Below, one piece after another: positions 21,103-30,991 of a stretch of 64,000 bases of DNA (positions within the stretch are counted from its first letter, which is position 1; each line of letters opens with the position of its first letter). Source of the DNA: Pantoea trifolii (GTDB lineage: Bacteria > Pseudomonadota > Gammaproteobacteria > Enterobacterales > Enterobacteriaceae); contig NZ_JANIET010000001.1 in assembly GCF_024506435.1 (NCBI RefSeq), forward strand, positions 558,001-622,000, read 5' to 3'. The position numbers and the translations under genes are program-made. The notes under the pieces are model-generated. The model was not told where the DNA came from. It saw only the letters and a program-made list of their open reading frames with translations, and made no database searches.

Positions 21103-21761
21103 TCGCGGATTTCCAGACGGTAACCGACGCCGCGCACGGTTTTGATGCGATCTTTCCCGAGCTTGCGACGTAAATTGTGGATGTGAACTTCGAGGGTATT
21201 GGAGCCGGGATCGTCATTCCAGCTGTAGAGATCCTGCTGCAGCGTTTCGCGATGCACGTTTTGCCCCACGCGCATCAGTAAGCGGGTGAGCAACGCGAAC
21301 TCTTTTGGCGTGATCTCCAGCGGAATCGCTTCCAGCAAAACCTGCTGTGAACTGAGATTGAGCGTCAAATCGCCCTGTTGCAGCAGGTTATCGCTGTGGC
21401 CCTGATAACGGCGAATCAGCGCTCGCACGCGTGCCTGTAACTCAACCAGCGCAAACGGCTTCACCAGATAATCATCAGCGCCGGCATCCAGACCATCAAC
21501 GCGATCCTCCAGCGCATCGCGCGCTGTAAGGATCAATACCGGCACCGCAATGCCGTCGCGTCGCCACTGACGCAGCAGTGAAGCACCATCGCGATCCGGC
21601 AAGCCGAGATCGAGCACAATCAGGCTGTATTGCCCGCTACGCAGCAGCGCATTGCTCTCTGCAGCCGTGCTCGCGCAGTCGATGGCGTAGCCCTGCGAGC
21701 TTAGTGCCTGCGCAAGGCCCGATTGCAATAGTGCATCATCTTCAACAATTAGCAGTTTCAT
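21099..21761 (-). CDS. pmrA: Response regulator PmrA (BasR)
   Basis: OmpR-family transcription factor partnered with PmrB. The 220 residues show the receiver domain with the acidic pocket, phospho-acceptor Asp in LIVLDLGLPDRDG (about residue 51), LTAR and the lysine in DYLVKPFA. A winged helix follows, with the recognition segment NTLEVHIHNLRRKLG, almost identical to E. coli BasR. Its ATG shares one base with the dacB stop (TGATG), so it is translationally coupled to dacB. In E. coli basRS follows eptA instead. Confidence 0.91.
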   Translation of the reverse strand: MKLLIVEDDALLQSGLAQALSSQGYAIDCASTAAESNALLRSGQYSLIVLDLGLPDRDGASLLRQWRRDGIAVPVLILTARDALEDRVDGLDAGADDYLVKPFALVELQARVRALIRRYQGHSDNLLQQGDLTLNLSSQQVLLEAIPLEITPKEFALLTRLLMRVGQNVHRETLQQDLYSWNDDPGSNTLEVHIHNLRRKLGKDRIKTVRGVGYRLEIRE

Positions 21762-23194
21762 CAGTTGTTCTTGTTGATATCCGTATAGAGGCGGCTCTCA
21801 AAACGTACCAGCGGGATGCGGCGCGTTTTCTGATCTTCCGGCGGCACAGCATAGCCGGACAGGAACTGGACAAAGGCGACGCGCGCGCCGCTGGAGGTGG
21901 TGATGAATCCTGCCAGATTATAGACGCCCTGCAGCGAACCGGTTTTCGCCGATACTTTGCCATCCAGTCCTGCTTCGTGCAGACCGCCGCGATATTGCAG
22001 CGTGCCGTCGTAACCGGCCAGCGGCAGCATCGAAATGTAATTCAGCGTCGAATCATTTTTCGCAATGTATTGCAGCACTTGCATCATGGTATCTGGCGCG
22101 ATCAGGTCATGGCGCGACAGCCCGGAACCATCAACCTGAATGCTGTTACCGAGATCGACACCGGCTTTTTCGCGCAGAATGCGACGTACCGCATCCGAAC
22201 CCGCGCGGAAGGTGCCCGGCACGTTGAAGTAGTGATGGCCGATGGTGCGGAACACGGTATCGGCGATCATGTTGTCTGACTTCTTCAGCATGGTGTGCAG
22301 CAGCGTGTGCAGCGGTGCAGATTGCGTCGAAGCCAACACGGTGCCCGGCGATGTCACTTGTGCCTGGCGAACCAGATGACCACTGTAATCAATATCGGCG
22401 GCGCGCAGCTCGGCTTTAAGAATCTCACCGGCCCACGCAGCCCCGTCCTGCACGGCAAAGGCCAGCGGCAGCGGCTCTGAACGTTGGCGCATGCAGCCGG
22501 TTAAGGTGTAGCGATTGAGCTCGCCTGGCACCACATCCAGCTCGCAATATTGTCCGTCACCGCTGTTGCGGCCAATGGTGCGCACCTGACTAAACATGTG
22601 CGCCGGATAATAGGAAGCGATACGCACAAAGGCGTTTTCGCCCGGCGTGTTGGCGCTATACAGCGAAACCGAGAAACAGTTTTTATCGACGATTGCTGCG
22701 CCCGGCGGCGCACTGAAGCACTGCGTCAGATCGTTCCACGGCCAGCCTGGCGCCATATCGTGGCTGGCGAATACCGAGGTGTCGATCACCAGGTTGCCCT
22801 TGATATGGGTGATGCCCTGCTTTTTCAGCGCGGCAACCATGTTGCGCAGATCCTGGCGACCCAGCGTGGGATCGCCGCCAAAACGCGCCACCAAATCGCC
22901 ATTCAAGGTGCCATCGTTAACCGCACCTTTGGTCTCCATGGTGGTCTGGAAACGGAAATCGGGCCCGAGTTCTAACAAAGCCGCCAGCGCTGTCACCACT
23001 TTCATGGTGCTGGCCGGTAACGCCATCTGTTTGCCGTGATAATCGATTATCGGGGTGGATGCGCCCACTTTTTGTACCATCAGCGCCAGGTTTGCGCCGT
23101 CTGGCAAATACTGCATGTATTCATCAACGGGGGCTGCTTGTGCCTGCAGCATAAACGCACAGGTTAATCCGGTAACAAGTCGTGAAAATCGCAT
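21761..23194 (-). CDS. dacB: D-alanyl-D-alanine carboxypeptidase/endopeptidase PBP4
   Basis: Periplasmic penicillin-binding protein of the peptidase S13 family that trims and opens peptidoglycan cross-links. The 477-residue product (start MRFSRLVTGL) has a signal peptide ending QAQA, the active-site SxxK in LPASTMKVV (about residue 60), SxN in KKSDNMIAD and KTG in VSAKTGSLQG. The start at ATG 23194 matches E. coli DacB; a TTG 11 codons earlier is unlikely. It is divergent from greA and is the first gene of a dacB-pmrA-pmrB unit. Confidence 0.95.
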   Translation of the reverse strand: MRFSRLVTGLTCAFMLQAQAAPVDEYMQYLPDGANLALMVQKVGASTPIIDYHGKQMALPASTMKVVTALAALLELGPDFRFQTTMETKGAVNDGTLNGDLVARFGGDPTLGRQDLRNMVAALKKQGITHIKGNLVIDTSVFASHDMAPGWPWNDLTQCFSAPPGAAIVDKNCFSVSLYSANTPGENAFVRIASYYPAHMFSQVRTIGRNSGDGQYCELDVVPGELNRYTLTGCMRQRSEPLPLAFAVQDGAAWAGEILKAELRAADIDYSGHLVRQAQVTSPGTVLASTQSAPLHTLLHTMLKKSDNMIADTVFRTIGHHYFNVPGTFRAGSDAVRRILREKAGVDLGNSIQVDGSGLSRHDLIAPDTMMQVLQYIAKNDSTLNYISMLPLAGYDGTLQYRGGLHEAGLDGKVSAKTGSLQGVYNLAGFITTSSGARVAFVQFLSGYAVPPEDQKTRRIPLVRFESRLYTDINKNN

Positions 23195-23258
23195 AATCTC
23201 GCGGTAACTGACGGGTGAGGGCGTCAATACTACGTCCCCGGACGGTGCAAAGTAAACG

Positions 23259-23297
23259 ATGACCCACAGGGAACTCTAGGGTAAAATACGTATCAAA
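23259..23297 (+). promoter_or_regulatory. Overlapping sigma70 and sigmaE-like promoters of greA
   Basis: ATGACC (23259-23264), a 17-bp spacer and TAAAAT (23282-23287) resemble a sigma70 promoter. GGAACTC (about 23270-23276) and TATCAAA (23291-23297), 14-16 bp apart, resemble a sigmaE promoter. E. coli greA is known to be read from sigma70 and sigmaE promoters. The assignment rests on motif spacing and conserved location. Confidence 0.6.
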
Positions 23298-23303
23298 ATG
23301 CAA

Positions 23304-23350
23304 AACCGATCCTGACCCGGAAAGCTTTCCCGGTCAGGCTTCTTTTGCTT
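23304..23350 (+). ncRNA. graL: GraL-like short leader RNA of greA
   Basis: Just downstream of the greA promoter is a near-perfect 28-bp palindrome (23311-23338; arms CCTGACC/GGTCAGG around CGGAAAGCTTTCCC), followed by a T-rich run CTTCTTTTGCTT. In E. coli a terminator at this place produces GraL, a roughly 50-nt RNA from the greA leader. Position and hairpin agree; the primary sequence is not conserved enough for certainty. Confidence 0.6.
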
Positions 23351-23440
23351 GTGAAAAGAGGTAACGCGCCGCAGAAGCTGTTTTCTGCTGTCACCGGTCA
23401 GGATGACGCCGTTAACCAGGATAGATGACGAGGAGCCAAA

Positions 23441-23917
23441 ATGAATCAGATTCCGATGACGTTGAAAGGCGCTGAGAAGCTACGCGAAGAACTGAACGAA
23501 CTGAAATCCGTGAAGCGTCCGCGCATTATCGCCTCCATCGCCACAGCCCGTGAGCACGGCGATTTGAAAGAAAATGCCGAATATCATGCGGCTCGCGAAG
23601 AACAGGGTTTCTGCGAGGGTCGTATTCAGGAGATCGAAGCCAAGCTTTCCAATGCGCAAGTCATTGATGTAACTGCCATGCCAAAAACCGGTCGCGTGAT
23701 TTTTGGCGCTACCGTGACCATCCTCAATGTGGATACGGATGAAGAGTTCACCTATCGCATCGTGGGTGACGATGAAGCTGACTTCAAACAGAACCTGATT
23801 TCAGTGAATTCGCCGATGGCGCGTGGATTGGTTGGAAAATCAGCAGACGATGTCGCGATTGTGAAAACCCCGGGCGGGGATGTGGAATATGAAGTCCTGA
23901 AGGTGGAATACCTTTAA
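23441..23917 (+). CDS. greA: Transcript cleavage factor GreA
   Basis: Binds the secondary channel of RNA polymerase and stimulates cleavage of backtracked RNA. The 158-residue product has the N-terminal coiled coil with the acidic tip ([19 protein letters not shown], containing the D and E that coordinate catalytic Mg2+) and the C-terminal FKBP-like domain ([29 protein letters not shown]). The ATG follows a GAGGAG ribosome site. A clear terminator ends the gene. Confidence 0.97.
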   Translation: MNQIPMTLKGAEKLREELNELKSVKRPRIIASIATAREHGDLKENAEYHAAREEQGFCEGRIQEIEAKLSNAQVIDVTAMPKTGRVIFGATVTILNVDTDEEFTYRIVGDDEADFKQNLISVNSPMARGLVGKSADDVAIVKTPGGDVEYEVLKVEYL

Positions 23918-23967
23918 GATATTGCTACGCTTTGCAATATGTCGCTGCATTTTGTAAAGAAAGGAAA

Positions 23968-23989
23968 AAGGCCGCATTGCGGCCTTTTA
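23968..23989 (+). terminator. Rho-independent terminator of greA
   Basis: AAGGCCGCA/TGCGGCCTT stem followed by TTTAT, 50 nt after the greA stop. Preceding A residues may also allow it to act on the convergent yhbY transcript. Confidence 0.85.
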
Positions 23990-24043
23990 TCACATGCAGG
24001 AGCGTGGCACTTTCTTTGCCCGTCGCCGCCTTTAAAGGCATGA

Positions 24044-24337
24044 TTAACGCGGAAGAGTAATTTTACGCTCTTTGGCAGGGCGATACAGCACCAGCGTGTT
24101 GCCGATTACCTGTACGTTGCCTGCTTTAGTCTCACGCACGATAGCGTCCACGATCAGCTGCTTAGTTTCACGATCTTCCGAGGCAATTTTTACCTTGATC
24201 AATTCGTGATGCTCGAGCGCCAGTTCGATTTCGGCGAGCACGCCTTCGGTCAGGCCATTACCGCCCAGCATGACAACCGGCTTAAGCGGATGGGCAAGGC
24301 CTTTCAGGTGCTGTTTTTGTTTGGTACTCAGATTCAT
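24044..24337 (-). CDS. yhbY: Ribosome assembly RNA-binding protein YhbY
   Basis: Small CRM-domain protein that associates with pre-50S particles. The 97 residues equal the E. coli length and contain [22 protein letters not shown], with the GxxG loop of the CRM fold, and [13 protein letters not shown]. It is divergent from rlmE, the usual arrangement, with the two starts about 125 nt apart. Confidence 0.95.
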   Translation of the reverse strand: MNLSTKQKQHLKGLAHPLKPVVMLGGNGLTEGVLAEIELALEHHELIKVKIASEDRETKQLIVDAIVRETKAGNVQVIGNTLVLYRPAKERKITLPR

Positions 24338-24462
24338 CGTATTTTTTGCTTACTCAGGGATTGAAAACGGTTCATTCTACCGCCATCTCGGGTATATCGC
24401 CAAATCAACGCGACCATTGCGTGCTGATTTATCGCTACGATGACGATTTAATTGGAAAAATT

Positions 24463-25092
24463 ATGACGGGTAAAAAGCGTTCGGCCAGTTCCAGTCGCTG
24501 GCTACAGGAACACTTTAGCGATAAATATGTGCTGCAGGCACAGAAAAAAGGGTTACGTTCGCGTGCCTGGTTTAAACTTGAAGAAATTCAGCAGGGTGAC
24601 AAGATTTTCAAACCCGGGATGACAGTTGTTGATCTCGGTGCGGCACCCGGCGGTTGGTCGCAATATGTGGTTCAGCTTATCGGATCAAGTGGTCGTATCA
24701 TCGCCTGCGATCTGTTACCAATGGATCCGATTGTCGGCGTTGATTTTTTGCAGGGCGATTTTCGAGATGAGGCGGTACTTAACGCCTTACTCGAGCGCGT
24801 AGGCGACCAAAAGGTGCAGGTGGTGATGTCTGATATGGCACCCAACATGAGCGGTACACCTGCGGTTGATATTCCACGTTCGATGTATTTGGTAGAATTG
24901 GCGCTGGAAATGTGTCGGGATATCCTGGCCCCAGGCGGCAGTTTTGTCGTGAAAGTGTTTCAGGGAGATGGCTTCGATGAATACCTGCGGGAAATTCGCT
25001 CCCTGTTTACGAAAGTGAAAATTCGTAAGCCGGACGCTTCGCGATTACGTTCGCGCGAAGTGTACATTGTGGCGACGGGGCGCAAACTTTAG
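24463..25092 (+). CDS. rlmE: 23S rRNA (uridine-2552-2'-O)-methyltransferase RlmE
   Basis: SAM-dependent heat-shock methyltransferase (RrmJ/FtsJ) that methylates U2552 in the A loop. From ATG 24463 ([13 protein letters not shown]) the product is 209 residues, exactly the E. coli length; an upstream in-frame ATG would add 39 residues unlike the family. Motifs include the SAM-binding [13 protein letters not shown] and the catalytic residues expected in AWFKLEE (K), [11 protein letters not shown] (D) and [11 protein letters not shown] (K). ftsH follows in the same direction, as in E. coli. Confidence 0.95.
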   Translation: MTGKKRSASSSRWLQEHFSDKYVLQAQKKGLRSRAWFKLEEIQQGDKIFKPGMTVVDLGAAPGGWSQYVVQLIGSSGRIIACDLLPMDPIVGVDFLQGDFRDEAVLNALLERVGDQKVQVVMSDMAPNMSGTPAVDIPRSMYLVELALEMCRDILAPGGSFVVKVFQGDGFDEYLREIRSLFTKVKIRKPDASRLRSREVYIVATGRKL

Positions 25093-25258
25093 CCCGAATT
25101 GCCGGAATCAAAGCAAGACGACCAATGCGTTTACTCTGATGTGTAATTCTGAGTTTCAGGGTAAACAAGCAAAATCATCCGCACTGCGATTCCAGGTATG
25201 AAGGAACTATAGTACCCTACGCTGTCTGTTAACATCGTTGTAATATGAGGTTAATCCC

Positions 25259-27175
25259 TTGAGTGACATGGCGAAAAACCTGATTCTCTGGTTAGTCATC
25301 GCGGTCGTGCTGATGTCTGTATTCCAGAGCTTTGGGCCCAGCGAGTCGAATGGCCGTAGGGTTGATTATTCAACTTTCCTATCGGAAGTGAACCAAGATC
25401 AGGTCCGCGAGGCACGAATTAACGGGCGTGAGATTAACGTTGTCAAAAAAGACAGCAATAAATACACCACCTATATCCCCGTCAACGATCCTAAGTTACT
25501 CGATAACCTGTTGACCAAAAACGTCAAAGTAGTTGGCGAACCGCCTGAAGAACCAAGCCTGCTGGCTTCCATCTTCATCTCATGGTTCCCAATGCTGCTG
25601 CTGATTGGCGTGTGGATCTTCTTTATGCGGCAGATGCAGGGCGGCGGCGGCAAGGGCGCGATGTCCTTCGGCAAGAGCAAAGCCCGCATGCTGACCGAAG
25701 ATCAGATCAAAACCACTTTTGCTGACGTGGCCGGTTGTGATGAGGCCAAAGAAGAAGTGGGTGAGCTGGTAGAGTATCTGCGTGAGCCGAGCCGTTTCCA
25801 GAAACTGGGCGGTAAAATCCCGAAAGGCGTCCTGATGGTCGGCCCTCCGGGTACCGGTAAAACGCTGCTGGCGAAAGCGATTGCTGGCGAAGCGAAAGTG
25901 CCTTTCTTTACTATTTCCGGTTCTGACTTCGTTGAAATGTTTGTCGGCGTTGGTGCATCTCGTGTGCGTGACATGTTCGAACAAGCCAAGAAAGCTGCGC
26001 CATGCATCATCTTTATCGATGAAATCGATGCAGTTGGCCGTCAGCGTGGCGCCGGTTTAGGCGGTGGTCACGATGAACGTGAACAAACGCTGAACCAGAT
26101 GCTGGTTGAGATGGATGGCTTTGAAGGTAATGAAGGCATCATCGTAATCGCGGCAACTAACCGTCCTGACGTACTTGACCCAGCGCTGCTGCGTCCAGGC
26201 CGCTTTGACCGTCAGGTTGTTGTCGGTCTGCCAGATGTGCGTGGTCGTGAGCAGATTCTGAAAGTCCATATGCGTCGTGTGCCGCTGGCCACCGACATGG
26301 ATCCTTCAGTTATCGCACGTGGTACGCCTGGCTTCTCCGGTGCGGATTTGGCTAACCTGGTTAACGAAGCTGCGCTGTTTGCTGCTCGCGGCAACAAGCG
26401 TGTGGTTTCAATGGTTGAGTTTGAAAAAGCCAAAGACAAAATCATGATGGGTGCAGAACGTCGCTCCATGGTGATGACCGAAGAGCAGAAAGAATCGACG
26501 GCCTATCACGAAGCGGGTCACGCGATCGTCGGTACGCTGGTTCCGGGTTACGATCCGGTGCACAAGGTCACCATCATCCCGCGTGGTCGTGCTCTGGGTG
26601 TGGCGTTCTTCTTGCCAGTAGGCGATGAGATCAGCGCCAACCGTCAGAAGCTGGAAAGCCGTATTTCTGTGGCTTACGGCGGACGTCTGGCGGAAGAAAT
26701 CATTTATGGTCCGGACTATGTTTCTACCGGTGCTTCATCTGACATCAAAATGGCAACCAGCGTAGCACGCAACATGGTTACGCAGTGGGGCTTCTCTGAG
26801 AAGCTGGGTCCATTGCTTTACGCTGAAGAAGAGGGTGAAGTGTTCCTCGGTCGTTCAGTGGCGAAAGCAAAACACATGTCAGATGAAACGGCGCGCATTA
26901 TCGATCAGGAAGTTAAACACCTTATCGATACCAACTATCAGCGTGCACGCCGTATTCTGAATGAAAACATGGACATCCTTCACGCGATGAAAGACGCGCT
27001 GATGAAGTATGAGACCATTGATGCACCGCAAATCAGCGATCTGATGGCACGCCGCGAAGTGCGTCCACCAGCAGGCTGGGAAGAGGCGAAAGTTGCTGTG
27101 GGTAACGGCGACTCTACCCAGGCTCCACGTCCTGTTGATGACCCGAAAACACCGGGTTCAGACAAGATCATGTGA
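25259..27175 (+). CDS. ftsH: ATP-dependent zinc metalloprotease FtsH
   Basis: Essential inner-membrane AAA+ protease that degrades LpxC, sigma32 and damaged membrane proteins. The 638-residue protein has TM1 (about 8-26), a periplasmic domain, TM2 (about 103-123), Walker A GPPGTGKT, Walker [12 protein letters not shown], the second region of homology [20 protein letters not shown], and the zinc site HEAGH. A TTG start at 25259 with GAGG at suitable distance is taken; ATG 25268 (MAKNLILW) is the alternative used in some annotations. A terminator precedes folP. Confidence 0.96.
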   Translation: MSDMAKNLILWLVIAVVLMSVFQSFGPSESNGRRVDYSTFLSEVNQDQVREARINGREINVVKKDSNKYTTYIPVNDPKLLDNLLTKNVKVVGEPPEEPSLLASIFISWFPMLLLIGVWIFFMRQMQGGGGKGAMSFGKSKARMLTEDQIKTTFADVAGCDEAKEEVGELVEYLREPSRFQKLGGKIPKGVLMVGPPGTGKTLLAKAIAGEAKVPFFTISGSDFVEMFVGVGASRVRDMFEQAKKAAPCIIFIDEIDAVGRQRGAGLGGGHDEREQTLNQMLVEMDGFEGNEGIIVIAATNRPDVLDPALLRPGRFDRQVVVGLPDVRGREQILKVHMRRVPLATDMDPSVIARGTPGFSGADLANLVNEAALFAARGNKRVVSMVEFEKAKDKIMMGAERRSMVMTEEQKESTAYHEAGHAIVGTLVPGYDPVHKVTIIPRGRALGVAFFLPVGDEISANRQKLESRISVAYGGRLAEEIIYGPDYVSTGASSDIKMATSVARNMVTQWGFSEKLGPLLYAEEEGEVFLGRSVAKAKHMSDETARIIDQEVKHLIDTNYQRARRILNENMDILHAMKDALMKYETIDAPQISDLMARREVRPPAGWEEAKVAVGNGDSTQAPRPVDDPKTPGSDKIM

Positions 27176-27240
27176 TAGCTTTCTGGCGGGATACGTTGCT
27201 CACCGCCAGATTTGCAGCCGCAATACTTGTTACAATGCAA

Positions 27241-27265
27241 ACCCCGGCAAGTCCGGGGTTTTTTA
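27241..27265 (+). terminator. Terminator between ftsH and folP
   Basis: ACCCCGG/CCGGGGT stem with a 5-nt loop and a run of six T residues, 66 nt after the ftsH stop. Confidence 0.85.
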
Positions 27266-27304
27266 CATTCTGCGATTCAGTGATTCCTCAAGGAGATTCT
27301 CGCC

Positions 27305-28138
27305 ATGAAGTTGTTCGCCCGTGATTCCCATCTCGATCTCTCTTTTCCCCATGTGATGGGTATTTTGAATGTCACGCCGGACTCTTTCTCTGATGGTGGA
27401 AGCCACAACACGCTGGTCGATGCGCTGACGCACACCAATGAAATGGTGAATGCCGGTGCCACCATCATTGATGTGGGCGGTGAATCAACGCGTCCGGGCG
27501 CTGATGAAGTTAGCGTAGAAGAAGAGCTGGCACGCGTTATTCCGGTGGTGGAAGCCATCGCGCAGCGTTTTGAGGTGTGGATTTCCGTGGATACTTCCAA
27601 ACCAGAAGTGATCCGTGAAGCGGCGCGAGTGGGTGCTCACATTATCAATGACATTCGCTCACTGTCTGAACCGGGCGCGCTGGCAGCGGCAGCAGAAACC
27701 GGTTTGCCGGTGTGTTTGATGCATATGCAAGGTGAACCGCGCACCATGCAGCAGGCACCGGAATATAGCCATATCGTGAACGAAGTGGACGCTTACTTCG
27801 CTGCGCAGATTGCGCGATGTGAAGCAGCCGGTATCAAAAAAGATAATCTGCTGCTCGATCCTGGCTTCGGTTTCGGTAAGAATCTCAGCCACAACTATGA
27901 ACTGCTGGCCAATCTGAGTCATTTCCACCATTACGGCTTACCGCTGTTGGTCGGGATGTCGCGGAAGTCGATGGTTGGTCAGTTGCTAAATGTCGGTCCG
28001 GCGCAGCGCCTGACCGGAAGCCTCAGCTGTGCGGTGATTGCCGCCATGCAAGGGGCGCAAATTATTCGCGTGCATGATGTGAAAGAGACTGTCGAAGCGA
28101 TGCGCGTCGTCGAAGCGACACGGAGAGCAAAAGGATAA
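27305..28138 (+). CDS. folP: Dihydropteroate synthase FolP
   Basis: Condenses 6-hydroxymethyl-dihydropterin pyrophosphate with p-aminobenzoate in folate synthesis; target of sulfonamides. The 277 residues contain [33 protein letters not shown] and [10 protein letters not shown], all DHPS signatures. The start has AAGGAG upstream. It is followed by glmM after only 4 nt, indicating a folP-glmM operon as in E. coli. Confidence 0.96.
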   Translation: MKLFARDSHLDLSFPHVMGILNVTPDSFSDGGSHNTLVDALTHTNEMVNAGATIIDVGGESTRPGADEVSVEEELARVIPVVEAIAQRFEVWISVDTSKPEVIREAARVGAHIINDIRSLSEPGALAAAAETGLPVCLMHMQGEPRTMQQAPEYSHIVNEVDAYFAAQIARCEAAGIKKDNLLLDPGFGFGKNLSHNYELLANLSHFHHYGLPLLVGMSRKSMVGQLLNVGPAQRLTGSLSCAVIAAMQGAQIIRVHDVKETVEAMRVVEATRRAKG

Positions 28139-28142
28139 AGGC

Positions 28143-29477
28143 ATGAGTAATCGTAAATATTTCGGTACAGATGGTATTCGCGGCAAAGTCGGTGAAGCAC
28201 CGATTACCCCTGATTTTGTTCTCAAGTTGGGTTGGGCGGCCGGTAAGGTGCTGGCGCGTCAGGGTTCACGTAAAGTATTGATTGGTAAAGATACGCGAAT
28301 TTCAGGCTATATGCTGGAATCGGCATTGGAAGCGGGGCTAGCGGCGGCGGGATTGTCGGCGGCCTTCACCGGCCCGATGCCGACGCCTGCTATTGCTTAT
28401 CTGACACGCACTTTTCGCGCTGAAGCCGGCATCGTGATTTCGGCTTCGCATAATCCCTTCGACGACAATGGCATCAAATTCTTCTCTGCTGAAGGCACCA
28501 AGCTGCCGGATGAAGTTGAAGAAGCCATTGAGCTGGAGATGGAAAAGCCGATCACCTGTGTGGAGTCAGCTGAACTGGGCCGCGCTAGTCGCATTGTCGA
28601 TGCCGCAGGTCGTTACATCGAATTCTGCAAAGGGACTTTTCCCAGCGAGCTGAGCCTGAATGGGCTGAAGATTGTGGTCGATTGCGCTAACGGTGCGACT
28701 TACCACATTGCGCCGAATGTGCTGCGTGAGCTGGGTGCGACTGTGATTGCTATCGGCGTGCAGCCGGATGGCATGAACATTAACAAAGATTGCGGTGCGA
28801 CCGATCTGCGTCTGCTGCAGCATCGCGTGTTGGAAGAGAAGGCCGATCTCGGACTGGCTTACGACGGCGATGGCGACCGCATCATGATGGTTGACCATTT
28901 AGGTCATAAAGTCGATGGCGATCAGATTCTCTACATCATTGCACGCGAAGGGCTGCGTCAGGGCCAATTGCGCGGCGGCGTGGTCGGCACGCTGATGAGT
29001 AACATGGGGCTGGAACTGGCGCTGAAACAGCTGGGCATTCCATTTACTCGTGCGAAAGTGGGCGACCGCTATGTGCTGGAAAAAATGCAGGAGAAGGGCT
29101 GGCGTTTAGGCGCGGAAAACTCCGGTCATGTGATTCTGCTCGATAAGACCACCACCGGCGACGGCATTGTGGCAAGTTTGCAAGTGCTCACTGCAATCGT
29201 GCGCAACCATATGACGCTTCACGATCTGTGCAGCGGCATGAAAATGCTGCCGCAGATTTTGGTCAATGTGCGTTTCGCTGGCGAGCACGATCCGTTGGAA
29301 AGCGAGAGCGTGAAAGCGGTGACCGCAGAAGCAGAAAAAACGCTGGCGGGGCGCGGTCGTGTGCTGCTGCGCAAATCCGGCACAGAGCCACTGATTCGTG
29401 TGATGGTAGAAGGCGAAGATGAGGCGCAGGTCAGCGCGCTGGCGCACAAAATCGCGGATGCAGTAAAAGCGGTTTAA
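28143..29477 (+). CDS. glmM: Phosphoglucosamine mutase GlmM
   Basis: Interconverts glucosamine-6-phosphate and glucosamine-1-phosphate on the route to UDP-GlcNAc. The 444-residue alpha-phosphohexomutase starts [12 protein letters not shown] and has the phosphoserine loop [17 protein letters not shown], metal loop DGDGDR, sugar loop GAENSGH and the phosphate-binding [12 protein letters not shown]. All four domains are complete. Confidence 0.97.
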   Translation: MSNRKYFGTDGIRGKVGEAPITPDFVLKLGWAAGKVLARQGSRKVLIGKDTRISGYMLESALEAGLAAAGLSAAFTGPMPTPAIAYLTRTFRAEAGIVISASHNPFDDNGIKFFSAEGTKLPDEVEEAIELEMEKPITCVESAELGRASRIVDAAGRYIEFCKGTFPSELSLNGLKIVVDCANGATYHIAPNVLRELGATVIAIGVQPDGMNINKDCGATDLRLLQHRVLEEKADLGLAYDGDGDRIMMVDHLGHKVDGDQILYIIAREGLRQGQLRGGVVGTLMSNMGLELALKQLGIPFTRAKVGDRYVLEKMQEKGWRLGAENSGHVILLDKTTTGDGIVASLQVLTAIVRNHMTLHDLCSGMKMLPQILVNVRFAGEHDPLESESVKAVTAEAEKTLAGRGRVLLRKSGTEPLIRVMVEGEDEAQVSALAHKIADAVKAV

Positions 29478-29520
29478 GTTGTTTCAGGCGGAGAGGTTTT
29501 GTACTTTCCGCCTGCAAAAT

Positions 29521-29541
29521 CACCGGGGTGGTGCTTTTTTC
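29521..29541 (+). terminator. Weak terminator-like hairpin after glmM
   Basis: A short CACC/GGTG stem followed by CTTTTTT, about 45 nt beyond the glmM stop. A second imperfect hairpin (GGCGGA...TTCCGCC, 29487-29513) lies just before it. The rest of the 217-nt glmM-secG gap shows no gene. Confidence 0.4.
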
Positions 29542-29694
29542 CGCAATCGAAAGCGATGGTGAAAATTGCACTTGCAGAGGTATGTGCCTTTGGTTAGTAT
29601 TCACACCCGCTTCTGATGGGTGATGACGAGACTCCCCATCGATATTGGTTGAAGCTTTAACTGTGCAGATAACGCGCAAGGAAACAGGTTGATT

Positions 29695-30030
29695 ATGTAC
29701 GAAGCTCTGTTAGTTGTTTTCCTTATTGTAGCGATTGGCCTCGTCGGTTTGATCATGCTGCAGCAAGGCAAAGGCGCTGATATGGGAGCCTCATTCGGTG
29801 CGGGCGCTTCTGGTACGCTGTTCGGTTCAAATGGGTCTGGCAACTTTATGACTCGCATGACCGCAGTACTGGCTACGCTGTTCTTCATCATCAGCCTGGT
29901 TCTGGGTAACCTGAACAGTAATAAAACAGCCAAAGGTAGCGAGTGGGATAACCTCACTGCGCCGGCGCAGTCTGAACAGCAGACTCAGCCAGCTAAACCG
30001 GCAACGCCGGGCAATGATATCCCGCAGTAA
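29695..30030 (+). CDS. secG: Protein translocase subunit SecG
   Basis: Small inner-membrane subunit of the SecYEG channel. The 111-residue product has two hydrophobic helices (about 2-22 and 53-72) separated by the conserved cytoplasmic loop LQQGKGADMGASFGAGASG, and a polar C-terminus. The ATG at 29695 (MYEALLVV) matches E. coli; a TTG two codons upstream is unnecessary. tRNA genes follow in the same direction. Confidence 0.96.
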   Translation: MYEALLVVFLIVAIGLVGLIMLQQGKGADMGASFGAGASGTLFGSNGSGNFMTRMTAVLATLFFIISLVLGNLNSNKTAKGSEWDNLTAPAQSEQQTQPAKPATPGNDIPQ

Positions 30031-30079
30031 GATCGTCAACGCTGTAGTGCGATAAAACAACGTCGCAGTCTAGTGATGT

Positions 30080-30166
30080 ACCGAGGTGGTGAAATTGGTA
30101 GACACGCTACCTTGAGGTGGTAGTGCTCGAAAGGGCTTACGGGTTCAAGTCCCGTCCTCGGTACCA
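30080..30166 (+). tRNA. leuU: tRNA-Leu (anticodon GAG)
   Basis: An 87-nt class II tRNA with acceptor stem ACCGAGG/CCTCGGT, discriminator A and encoded CCA. The D-loop contains TTGGTAGAC. The anticodon loop TTGAGGT presents GAG (30114-30116). The long variable arm is GTGCTCGAAAGGGCTT, and the T arm has GGTTCAAGTCC. It lies between secG and the initiator tRNA, as in E. coli (leuU). Confidence 0.97.
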
Positions 30167-30180
30167 AATCTCAGTTTAAC

Positions 30181-30210
30181 TTGCATTTTTTGCAAGGTCG
30201 GCGTATTATT
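30181..30210 (+). promoter_or_regulatory. Probable promoter of the metY-rimP-nusA-infB operon
   Basis: TTGCAT (30181-30186), an 18-bp spacer and TATTAT (30205-30210) are followed by a GC-rich stretch (CGCCACG), as is usual for stringently controlled tRNA promoters. It lies 16 nt before the tRNA. Confidence 0.6.
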
Positions 30211-30225
30211 CGCCACGTTTTCGGA

Positions 30226-30302
<77 letters not shown>

Positions 30303-30429
30303 CTTTCCCTTAGAGTTCTTTTTCAAATATACTGTATGCATCGACGGACGCAATCTCAGTGATTTTTGAAAAAAATTCTTTTGGATTGTGCTCCGAAGCC
30401 GCTATGCGGCGTACAGGGTCCAGTCACAA

Positions 30430-30456
30430 AAAGCCCCGAATATTCGGGGTTTTTTG
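30430..30456 (+). terminator. Terminator-like hairpin between metY and rimP
   Basis: Perfect 16-bp palindrome CCCCGAATATTCGGGG followed by TTTTTT. It lies within the operon leader, between tRNA-fMet and rimP, where E. coli also has leader terminators. It probably reduces read-through into rimP-nusA. Confidence 0.8.
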
Positions 30457-30514
30457 TTATCAGGAAATCGAAACACTGGGCTATAGGCCCTTTTTTTATG
30501 TCTTGGGGGTGGGC

Positions 30515-30967
30515 TTGTCCACATTAGAGCAAAAATTGACAGAGTTGATCTCTGCTCCAGTAGAAGCGCTTGGCTACGAATTAGTCGGTATTGAGTTTAT
30601 TCGTGGTCGCACATCAACCCTGCGCATCTATATTGATAGTGAAGAGGGTATCAATGTTGATGATTGCGCCGATGTTAGCCACCAGGTTAGCGCAGTAATG
30701 GATGTGGAAGATCCAATTACCGTGGCTTACAACCTTGAAGTTTCCTCGCCGGGTCTCGAACGTCCTCTTTTCACTGCTGAACACTATGCACGTTTTGCCG
30801 GTGACGAGGTGAGCCTGGTACTACGCATGGCCGTACAAAACCGCCGTAAATGGCAGGGTATCATTAAGTCTGTTGAAGGCGAGATGATCACGGTGACCGT
30901 TGAGGGTAACGATGAAGTGTTCGCGCTGAGCAACATTCAGAAAGCGAACCTGGTCCCCCACTTTTAA
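30515..30967 (+). CDS. rimP: Ribosome maturation factor RimP
   Basis: Needed for 30S subunit maturation. The 150-residue product ([20 protein letters not shown] onward) equals the E. coli length, with the conserved blocks [32 protein letters not shown] and [12 protein letters not shown]. The start is a TTG at 30515, the same non-ATG start as in E. coli, with GGGGGTGGG upstream. Upstream in-frame sequence is the leader with a terminator and is not coding. nusA follows after 24 nt. Confidence 0.95.
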   Translation: MSTLEQKLTELISAPVEALGYELVGIEFIRGRTSTLRIYIDSEEGINVDDCADVSHQVSAVMDVEDPITVAYNLEVSSPGLERPLFTAEHYARFAGDEVSLVLRMAVQNRRKWQGIIKSVEGEMITVTVEGNDEVFALSNIQKANLVPHF

Positions 30968-30991
30968 AAGTCCGGATTGAGGCTAACCAGG

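Noticed and set aside
24346..24462. Upstream extension of rlmE by 39 codons
   Set aside because: It gives residues absent from the family and occupies the yhbY-rlmE promoter region; ATG 24463 yields the exact usual length.
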